Made by a program: the position numbers and the translations under genes | Part shown: piece by piece, positions 33,736 through 40,302 of the stretch | How positions within the stretch are numbered: the stretch's first letter is position 1 | How the letters are laid out: each line of letters begins with the position of its first letter | DNA from: Polyangiaceae bacterium | GTDB taxonomy: Bacteria; Myxococcota_A; Polyangia; Polyangiales; Polyangiaceae | NCBI GenBank assembly: GCA_025937785.1 | Contig: JAICQQ010000041.1 | Coordinates: 1-47,271 of the forward strand | Direction: 5' to 3' | Length of the DNA stretch: 47,271 nucleotides | Notes under the pieces: model-generated | What the model saw: the letters and a program-made list of their open reading frames with translations, nothing else | Database searches by the model: none | What the model was told of the DNA's origin: nothing

Positions 33736-35529
33736 TCAAAGCGCGAGCACGACGGCCGCGGCAATCGCGATCTGATAGATGACTTGCGTGACGTCCAGCA
33801 CGTTTTGCACGACCTTGCTGTCCACGCGCGGTGGAACCAAGATCTCGTCGCCGGGGTGGACGACCATGTCCGGGTCGCCGATTTCGATGCTGGCATCGGC
33901 GTGCACCACGATCACCTTATCGGAGTCCGCCCGATCCGTGTAACCGCCTGCGGCTTCGATGTACTCCTCGGCGGTCAGGTCCTTTTCGAACATGACGGCC
34001 TGCGACATCCACACCTCACCCTCGACGTACACGATGTTCGTGCGCGGGGGGATCACGATGATGTCGTCTTGCTCGAGTACCAGGTTCGCTTGTTGGCCAG
34101 CGCGACGCGTGACTACGCGCCCCAGCGGCTGAATCAAGCGCGCGCGTTCCACGAACTTCTGGGTCAGCCCCGCTTCCTGCACGCGGATTTCGGACTCGCC
34201 GCGCGAGGTGGAGAGGGCGAGCAGCGCGCTGCGCTCGAGCCGAAACAGGCTGTCCTCGATGGCATCTTTCTGGGTCTTGGCCACGGACGCTCGCTTCAGG
34301 TGAACGGCTTTGGTGTTGGCGAGGCCGGGCACGACGGGGATGTAGTTCAGCACGTCCACGAGCCGCGAGCCCCGGCGCACCGACAGCACGGAGGGGCCTT
34401 CGTATTCGCCCTCCAAATGCACGAGGATCGTGTCCGCTCGCCCGTCGTCGCGCATGGTGATGACGTCGCCGTCCTGGACGCTGAAGCCGCTGAACGCGGC
34501 GCGCGAGAGGGTCTGGCTGATGGGCACGCCGCCACGAATGCCCTGCACCGTCACCTCGGTCGCCGTGGCGGCACCGGGGATCACGTCGAGTGCATCCTTG
34601 CCGGACATCGCGTTCGTCTTGAACTCGATGCTCGCGGGACTCGCGACGTTGCCCTTCAGTTCCGCCACCGGCCCACGCCGGTGCACCAAGATCGTATCGC
34701 CTTCTTGAAACTGGACCGTTGGCAGCTGGCCCTTGAGGATGAAATCGTACAGGTCGATTTCGGCGATCGACTGCCCACCACGCAGGATCGAAATGTTGCG
34801 ATAGCTGCCCAGAGCCGGATCGATACCAGCGGCCTGATCCAGAAAGAACAGCACCGAGTCCGAGGGAATGCCGGCGTACCTGCCTGGACGCTGCACTCCC
34901 CCCGTCACGTAGACGGCCACTGGCTTGGCAGTGATCAGGTTGGTGTAAACGTCGAAGTAGCGCGCGTACACCTTCCTCAGACCCTGGCGAACCGTTTCGG
35001 TGAGCGCAGCGTTGCGCACGCCGGCCAATTGAATCGGTCCCACCTCGGGGAGAAAAATGTTGCCCTGACTATCGACGACGAACACCTCGTTCATCTGGAC
35101 CGCGCCCCACGTGTTCACGGCGACGTGGTCGCCCGGCGTGATCACGTACCCGGGATTGAGCCCGTCTTCTCGCGCCCGCAAGAAGTTGCCGATGAACAGG
35201 TTGGCGCCGAAGGGCGGCGCGGGGGCGCCGAGCTCCGGGGGCTGGGCCGTTCGAGTCGGGGGCGCCGGCGCCGGTGCGGGCGGGACTGGTGGTGCCGGCG
35301 TGGCACTCTTCCTGGGGAAGGTTTCCTCGACCGTGACGTCGTCTTCGCTGTCGTTGAAACGCGAGGGGCGTTCAGGATCCAGCCGCGGGTTCGTTTGGGC
35401 CGACGCCTGGCGCGGCTGGAGCGCAAGCACGGCAAGTAGCAGTAACGCCGACCACGACCGCAGGCTCTTGGCTAAGATCGTGCGGAGCGTCGACGCGAAT
35501 CGAGCGGCGGAAAGGGCTGACCCTGGCAT
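33736..35529 (-). CDS. kpsD: KpsD-type polysaccharide export protein
   Basis: The 597-residue product begins with an export signal (LRSWSALLLLAVLALQPRQASA), then a Pro-rich linker. At ~125-215 is a polysaccharide biosynthesis/export (Wza-like) domain: YVITPGDHVAVNTWGAV, VDSQGNIFLPEVGPIQLAG. Several SLBB repeats follow: VYVTGGVQRPGRYAG, QFQEGDTILVHRRGPV, VYVEGEVWMSQAVMFEKD and VVHPGDEILVPPR. A hydrophobic C-terminal segment VIYQIAIAAAVVLAL closes it. KpsD carries capsule across the periplasm and outer membrane with KpsE. I see no lipobox, so it is probably not lipidated. It starts 3 nt after the kpsE stop. Confidence 0.88.
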   Translation of the reverse strand: MPGSALSAARFASTLRTILAKSLRSWSALLLLAVLALQPRQASAQTNPRLDPERPSRFNDSEDDVTVEETFPRKSATPAPPVPPAPAPAPPTRTAQPPELGAPAPPFGANLFIGNFLRAREDGLNPGYVITPGDHVAVNTWGAVQMNEVFVVDSQGNIFLPEVGPIQLAGVRNAALTETVRQGLRKVYARYFDVYTNLITAKPVAVYVTGGVQRPGRYAGIPSDSVLFFLDQAAGIDPALGSYRNISILRGGQSIAEIDLYDFILKGQLPTVQFQEGDTILVHRRGPVAELKGNVASPASIEFKTNAMSGKDALDVIPGAATATEVTVQGIRGGVPISQTLSRAAFSGFSVQDGDVITMRDDGRADTILVHLEGEYEGPSVLSVRRGSRLVDVLNYIPVVPGLANTKAVHLKRASVAKTQKDAIEDSLFRLERSALLALSTSRGESEIRVQEAGLTQKFVERARLIQPLGRVVTRRAGQQANLVLEQDDIIVIPPRTNIVYVEGEVWMSQAVMFEKDLTAEEYIEAAGGYTDRADSDKVIVVHADASIEIGDPDMVVHPGDEILVPPRVDSKVVQNVLDVTQVIYQIAIAAAVVLAL

Positions 35530-35532
35530 GTT

Positions 35533-36987
35533 TCAGATCCTGGCGTGCTCGCGTACGGCTTCGACGAGCAACATGACGATCCCGAGCAGCATCGCGCTCA
35601 AGAGGACGACGGTCACGACACCACGCACACGCTTGGGGTGTGTCTCTGCGTTGGGCACGGAGGGCTTGGCGATCGTCGCGAGGTAGCGGTGTTGCCTGCT
35701 GGCTTCGCTGCGAGCCAGCTCGAGCGAGGTCAGCGCGGACTGGTACGCGCTCTGGGCGAATTCCTTCTCGACCATCACGGCGTCGAACTCGGCCATGGAG
35801 TTGGTGAGCCCCTTGTCGCCCTTCGGGTTCACCAGGCGGCGGCTTTCTTCGGCGACCTGCGCAGACAACGAGCGCACTCGTTCTTCGAGCGCGACCACTT
35901 TCGGCGCGTTCGGTTGCATGAAGGCGCGCGCCTCCATCAGCTCGGCCCTGGCCATCGCGAGCTCGCCCTTCAGCTCGCCCCGCAGCGCGAAGGCTTCGGT
36001 CGCGGTCTGCTGGGGGTTGAACTCGACGTGCTCTCGCTGCAACTCGACGATAGCCAGCCGCGCCTTGGACAGCCGCTGCTCCGCCTTCGCCACCTCGGCC
36101 TGAGCGACCTTCGTCTGATCGCTACGCGCCCGTTCCGACAGGTGGTTCACCATCTTTTCGCTCTCGCTCAAGACTGCTTCGGCAACCTTGCTAGCGTAGT
36201 CCGGTCCGAAGGCGCGCACCCTCAGCGTCAGCACGCCGGAGGTGCTGTCGTGGTCGACCTGGACCATTTCTCGGTAGTAGTCGTAGGTGTCTTCGGAATT
36301 CGAACGGTTCGTGAGCCGCGCCCACCAGTCGCTCACGGGGTCCGCGTAGTGCTCGCTAAGCTTGAGCTGTCGCTCCAACAGCGAGAGCATGTCGCGCGAC
36401 GTGATGAAGTCGCGTACCGCCAGGGTATCGTGTGCCGCCGCGCCTGGGACCGCGCCGATCAACGTTTCGAGTCCCACCATGCCGCGTGCCTCGGCGGACT
36501 GCACGGTGAAGAGAGACACCGATTCGTACTGCGAGCTGGCGACGAAGAAGTAGTAGAAGCTTGCCAGGACCGTGGGCAGACCGATGCCCAGAGCCACCCG
36601 GACCCCCAGGCGGCGCGCCCGCGCTCGGCGCAAGGCTCGCACCGCGGCAGCAGCGTCACGATTTCCGAGGCTGGCCGCAGGGGCACTTGGAGCCGAGGGT
36701 ACAGGGGCGCCGCCGGGCACGTCTGGCTTGGCCTCCTCCGGCACCGGCCGCGGCTTGGCTTCTACCACCCGTGGCGCTGCTTTGAGGTTGGCCTCGGCAG
36801 CAGGAGCTGGCGCCACCTTTGGCTTCGGCTTGGCTGCATCCTTCACTTTCGCGTCGGGCGCTTCCTTGGGCTTCGGCTGGGGAGCGACGGCCTTGGCGTC
36901 GCCCGCCGCAGGCTGCGGCTTGGCCTCCGCCGGGGCCTTGGTCGGAGCCTCGGGCTCGACCTTCTTCAGAGGAGTCGGAGTACTCAT
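35533..36987 (-). CDS. kpsE: KpsE-type capsule export inner-membrane protein
   Basis: The 484-residue product has an Ala/Pro/Lys-rich cytosolic extension (~1-105), a first membrane segment (LGVRVALGIGLPTVLASFYYFFV), a periplasmic domain with YESVSLFTVQSAEARG and IGAVPGA, a long coiled coil (~270-405, QAEVAKAEQRLSKARLAIVE), and a second membrane segment near the C terminus (VVLLSAMLLGIVMLLVEAV). This is the membrane-periplasmic adaptor layout of KpsE/PCP-3 proteins linking KpsMT to KpsD. The low-complexity N-terminal extension is longer than in enterobacterial KpsE. Start ATG overlaps the kpsT stop (ATGA). Confidence 0.88.
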   Translation of the reverse strand: MSTPTPLKKVEPEAPTKAPAEAKPQPAAGDAKAVAPQPKPKEAPDAKVKDAAKPKPKVAPAPAAEANLKAAPRVVEAKPRPVPEEAKPDVPGGAPVPSAPSAPAASLGNRDAAAAVRALRRARARRLGVRVALGIGLPTVLASFYYFFVASSQYESVSLFTVQSAEARGMVGLETLIGAVPGAAAHDTLAVRDFITSRDMLSLLERQLKLSEHYADPVSDWWARLTNRSNSEDTYDYYREMVQVDHDSTSGVLTLRVRAFGPDYASKVAEAVLSESEKMVNHLSERARSDQTKVAQAEVAKAEQRLSKARLAIVELQREHVEFNPQQTATEAFALRGELKGELAMARAELMEARAFMQPNAPKVVALEERVRSLSAQVAEESRRLVNPKGDKGLTNSMAEFDAVMVEKEFAQSAYQSALTSLELARSEASRQHRYLATIAKPSVPNAETHPKRVRGVVTVVLLSAMLLGIVMLLVEAVREHARI

Positions 36988-37652
36988 GCGCGTTCCACCC
37001 GTTCGGGCTCATCGACGTAAATCCGCTCGGCCTCTTCGACGTTCGAGCACAGCACGACACGGCCGTTTTGGAGCACGGCACAGGTATCGCAATATTCGCG
37101 AATGGTTTTCGGGCTATGGGACACGATGATCACGGAGGAGCGACCGCGGCGAGCTTCGAACGTTCGCCGGCATTTCTTTTGAAAGCTAGCATCGCCCACG
37201 GCCGTGACTTCGTCCACCAAGTAGACGTCGAAGTCGATGGCCATGCTCAGTCCAAAGGCGAGACGGGCACGCATGCCCGACGAATACGTCTTCACCGGCA
37301 TCTCGAAATAGTCACCTAACTCGGCGAAATCTCTAGCAAAACCGACAACATCATCGGCAGATTCGCCGTAGATTCGCGCCACGAAGCGGCAATTCTCCTC
37401 GCCGGAGAGCGACCCGTTGAAGCCTCCGGCAAAACCGATCGGCCACGAGACACGCCCGTGCCGCGTGACGCGCCCTTGGTCGGGAGCCTCGACCCCGGCG
37501 ATGATTCGCAACAACGTCGATTTCCCTGCCCCATTGTTGCCCACGATCCCGATGTTCGCGTGCGGCGGGAAATCCAGGGAGACGTCGTTGAGCACCAAGC
37601 GCAGCCCCTTGTTGATCGGGTAGGCTTTCGTGACTCGCTCGAGCGAGATCAT
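36984..37652 (-). CDS. kpsT: Capsule ABC transporter ATPase KpsT
   Basis: The 222-residue ATPase has Walker A GNNGAGKST, signature YSSGMRARLAFGLSM, Walker B VYLVDEVTAVGD and the H-loop VSHSP, with the size of KpsT. With KpsM it exports the lipid-linked capsule chain through the inner membrane. No C-terminal carbohydrate-binding domain is present, as expected for Kdo-linked capsule exporters rather than Wzt-type O-antigen exporters. It overlaps kpsM and kpsE by 4 nt each. Confidence 0.94.
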   Translation of the reverse strand: MISLERVTKAYPINKGLRLVLNDVSLDFPPHANIGIVGNNGAGKSTLLRIIAGVEAPDQGRVTRHGRVSWPIGFAGGFNGSLSGEENCRFVARIYGESADDVVGFARDFAELGDYFEMPVKTYSSGMRARLAFGLSMAIDFDVYLVDEVTAVGDASFQKKCRRTFEARRGRSSVIIVSHSPKTIREYCDTCAVLQNGRVVLCSNVEEAERIYVDEPERVERA

Positions 37653-38431
37653 ACCAACTCCAGCCGTCGCCGCGCGGCGCGTTCGATGAGCAGCCCGAGA
37701 AACGTCAACGAGACGATCCAGCCAGCGACGTAGACAATGCTGGCATGCTGGGAGCGGTATTCGATGAACCAGCCAGTGCGAACGAACTCGACCACGTGCA
37801 GCACCGGGTTGTAGAGCATCACGTCACGCGCCACCGCGGGGAGACCGTTCGCGGTGTAGAAGATCCCCGAAAACCAGAACAGCGGACGCAGCAGGGGGCC
37901 GTACAGTCGCTCGACCACCGGCGTGAACACGCTCAACCCCATGAGCACCAGCCCCAGGCTCCCGCCCAGGCCAGCCGCCGCGATGAAACCAATCACGAAC
38001 TGCAGCACATCAGCCACGTGTGGGGACGTGCCCTGCCACATGCAAGCGGTGAATATGATCACCACGAACACCGTGAGCAGCGTCACTAGTTCGAGCAGGA
38101 CGCGGGCAAACACCAGATCGAGCGGCTGGATCTGCGGGTAAAACAAGAGCCCCTTGTTAGCGCCGATCGCGGACACGGCCCGAGCGGCGGTCTCTCTAAA
38201 CAGCATGAAGGGGATCAACCCGGTGGTGATGAACGACACCGTGTCCATCCCGCCCGGACCGCTGCGGCCCAGCATGTAGAACATGGCCACGAAGGTGCCA
38301 ATCCAGAGCGCGGGCTCGATCAGGGCCCAGAGGTAGCCGAGCTGATGTGCGCCGAACCGCGTCTTGACCTCCCGCAAGATGATCGCGTTCAGTACCTCGA
38401 GCTGCCCGAACAGACCGGAGGCTGGCTGCAC
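37649..38431 (-). CDS. kpsM: Capsule ABC transporter permease KpsM
   Basis: The 260-residue polytopic protein has the ABC-2 permease pattern: LREVKTRFGAHQLGYLWALIEP, then about six membrane segments, including LVTLLTVFVVIIFTACMW and FVIGFIAAAGLGGSLGLVLMG, and the motif FWFSGIFYTANGLP. It begins with a GTG that follows GGAGCAGTAAC, where the lipoprotein gene stop lies 1 nt upstream. It forms the membrane channel with KpsT. Confidence 0.93.
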   Translation of the reverse strand: MQPASGLFGQLEVLNAIILREVKTRFGAHQLGYLWALIEPALWIGTFVAMFYMLGRSGPGGMDTVSFITTGLIPFMLFRETAARAVSAIGANKGLLFYPQIQPLDLVFARVLLELVTLLTVFVVIIFTACMWQGTSPHVADVLQFVIGFIAAAGLGGSLGLVLMGLSVFTPVVERLYGPLLRPLFWFSGIFYTANGLPAVARDVMLYNPVLHVVEFVRTGWFIEYRSQHASIVYVAGWIVSLTFLGLLIERAARRRLELV

Positions 38432-38432
38432 G

Positions 38433-38822
38433 TTACTGCTCCGTCGGCGCCAGGAACACGCTGGGCACGAAACCCCAGCGGTCGGCGTCCTTACAGGCCA
38501 GGCGCGTCCGCGTCGTCTTCGGCGGCGTAGACGGGGTCAAGGTCAGGCGCCGGCAGGTCTTGCCGCTGGCGGCGGCATAAGGTGCGTCTGCGACGACGCT
38601 GATCGTGTCGACCGAACGAGCCTCGGCCACCGGCAATTGATCGAGGCGCGCGAGCACCTTGGTTTCAGCGGGGCTCGCGGCTTCCGCCGTGCCGTCACCG
38701 AGGACCGGCGAGGGGGCGTCGGGGCTGACGTTCCCACTCGTCGATCCACAGCCCACGAGGACGCTGCACACCAGGGTGAACAGTACCCTTGGACGGGCAC
38801 GTACGTGTGCCTCGCTGCTCAT
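38433..38822 (-). CDS. Small lipoprotein encoded inside the capsule operon
   Basis: The 129-residue product starts with MSSEAHVRARPRVLFTLVCSVLVGCGSTSG; LVGC is a good lipobox at Cys25. The mature part contains YAAASGKTCRRLTL and a second Cys in RLACKDADRW, a pattern seen in small outer-membrane or common-antigen type lipoproteins with one disulphide. It sits between kdsD and kpsM with 4-nt and 1-nt junctions, so it is co-translated with the export genes. E. coli group 2 loci have no such gene. It may stabilise the export complex or act at the outer membrane in place of a lipidated KpsD; this is inference. Confidence 0.75.
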   Translation of the reverse strand: MSSEAHVRARPRVLFTLVCSVLVGCGSTSGNVSPDAPSPVLGDGTAEAASPAETKVLARLDQLPVAEARSVDTISVVADAPYAAASGKTCRRLTLTPSTPPKTTRTRLACKDADRWGFVPSVFLAPTEQ

Positions 38823-39856
38823 TTGAAGACTTCGATCACACCCGATACACGGCCTTCGGAATTCAAGACGAGCAACGCCTTGAGCCGCAGGCTCTGCATG
38901 CGCTCTTCTGCTTCCGCGACCGGAGCGCTCTCTTCGATCGTCACCGGCGTGGGAGTCATGATCTCGGAGACCTCACGGTCGAGCAAGTCGCCCTTGCTGG
39001 CCAGAGCTCGCCTGAGATCGCCATCGGTCACGATGCCACAAAGCTTGTCTGCGTCGTCGAGCACGATCGCCAGACCGCGCCGGCCATGAGACATGACCAG
39101 CAGGGCCTCGCCCACCGTCGTCGTAGAAAGCACGAACGGCAGCTCTTCCTTGTGCATCACGTCGGCGACGCGCGTGAAGCGGCGCCCGAGCGCACCGCCG
39201 GGATGAAAGCGAGCAAAATCTTCGGGCGAGAAGCCACGAAGGCGCATCAGCGACAGCGCCAGCGCATCGCCCATCGCCAAGCTCGCCAGCGCCGACGTCG
39301 TGGGCGCCAGGTTCAGCGGACAGGCTTCGCGTTCGACGGACACATCGATGGCCACGTCCGCGAAGCGGCCGAGTGTCGAGTCGACCACGCCGACCAGCGC
39401 GATCGAGGGCACCGCCACGCTGCGCATGTACGGGAGCAACCGCATGACTTCGGGCGTCTCGCCGCTGTAGCAGACGAACAACACCACATCGTCCCGCGTC
39501 AGCATGCCGAGGTCGCCGTGCAGCGCTTCGGCGGGATGCAGGAACGCGCTGGGCGAACCGGTGCAGGCAAATGTGGACGCCAGTTTGCGGCCGATGAGAC
39601 CTGATTTGCCGATGCCGCAGACGACGATGCGGCCACGACACCGCGACAGGATCTCGAGCGCGCGTGCAAAGCTCGAGTCGAGGCGTTGGGTAAGCTTGGC
39701 GAGCGCATCGGCTTGCAGCTGCAAACCCTTGCGCGCTTCGAGCATCAGCTCCTGCGTGACACCGTCCAGTGCGTGACGCCGACGCAGCGCTTCAAAGCCC
39801 GCCATGTCGACAACCACGGACCCACCGTTGCTCGGTGTGCTTGCGGCTTTCGTCAT
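38819..39856 (-). CDS. kdsD: Arabinose-5-phosphate isomerase (KdsD/KpsF/GutQ family)
   Basis: The 345-residue enzyme interconverts ribulose-5-P and arabinose-5-P, the first step to Kdo. A SIS domain (~55-195) holds VCGIGKSGLIGRKLASTFACTGSPSAFLHPAEALHGDLGM and VCYSGETPEV; SALASLAMGDALALSL follows. Two CBS domains (~225-345) start at VMHKEELPFV and IMTPTPVTIE. ATG 39856 has GGAGG 6 nt upstream. It is the first gene of the capsule operon, as kpsF is in E. coli K1/K5. Confidence 0.94.
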   Translation of the reverse strand: MTKAASTPSNGGSVVVDMAGFEALRRRHALDGVTQELMLEARKGLQLQADALAKLTQRLDSSFARALEILSRCRGRIVVCGIGKSGLIGRKLASTFACTGSPSAFLHPAEALHGDLGMLTRDDVVLFVCYSGETPEVMRLLPYMRSVAVPSIALVGVVDSTLGRFADVAIDVSVEREACPLNLAPTTSALASLAMGDALALSLMRLRGFSPEDFARFHPGGALGRRFTRVADVMHKEELPFVLSTTTVGEALLVMSHGRRGLAIVLDDADKLCGIVTDGDLRRALASKGDLLDREVSEIMTPTPVTIEESAPVAEAEERMQSLRLKALLVLNSEGRVSGVIEVFK

Positions 39857-39879
39857 TCAATCCTCCAGATTCTAAGATC

Positions 39880-39905
39880 CCCGTTACCAGTCCCACGGTT
39901 ACGGG
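39880..39905. promoter_or_regulatory. Imperfect inverted repeat 24 bp upstream of kdsD
   Basis: CCCGTTACC (39880-39888) and GGTTACGGG (39897-39905) are inverted with one central mismatch and an 8-bp spacer. It lies between a GATAAA-like -10 candidate and the kdsD start on the minus strand. It could be an operator or a 5' leader hairpin controlling the capsule operon. Confidence 0.4.
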
Positions 39906-40172
39906 ATTTATCACGAGTTAAGGGTTTGTGCATGGTGACAGCCCGCGAGCGACAGGCAAGGGACTTGGCCGAGTCGAGCGATTTTCCAAATGCTCGACTG
40001 GCTTGGCGTTCGAACCGACCCGTCCCGCGATTTCCGCGGGGAGCGGAGTCGTGGAAACCGAGCCGAGACTAGCCTCACATTCTCTTGGTTTCAGCAAAAT
40101 TGCCAATACGGGTGATCGTTCACGAACATTCCCAACGCCCCCGGCTGGCCCGTCGATTCCAGCGCGCGTGAA

Positions 40173-40219
40173 CCAGGACACGAGGATCAGGGGGCACACC
40201 AGGACACGCGGATCAGGGG
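40173..40219. repeat. Two copies of a 21-bp direct repeat, 26-bp period
   Basis: A 21-bp unit beginning CCAGGACACG occurs at 40173-40193 and 40199-40219 with one mismatch. It is non-coding and might be part of a dispersed intergenic (REP-like) family. Confidence 0.75.
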
Positions 40220-40302
40220 TGCATGATGACTACCAGTGCGCGTCGTTCACTTTGGCTCTGGCAACGTCGACCCGTGCTCGTGGCGCGCGGCGCCGTGAAG
40301 GC

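Larger units (their letters stand above)
39857..40302. other. Gene-free region upstream of the capsule operon
   Basis: The frames here look non-coding. It should carry the capsule operon promoter (leftward) and the end of the NOX-like gene. It holds an imperfect inverted repeat at 39880-39905 and a direct repeat at 40173-40219, both listed separately. Confidence 0.6.

Noticed and set aside
33700..35439. Long open frame of 579 codons on the plus strand opposite kpsD
   Set aside because: It is antisense to a clear export protein, His/Arg/Gly-rich with no domain, and reflects GC-rich third positions. The same holds for long frames at 42849-44495, 11661-13268, 16864-18345 and 29176-30999.
40092..40112. 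TTGGCAATTTTGCTG on the minus strand, resembling a sigma-54 promoter for the capsule operon
   Set aside because: GG and GC are separated by 7 nt instead of the required 10.
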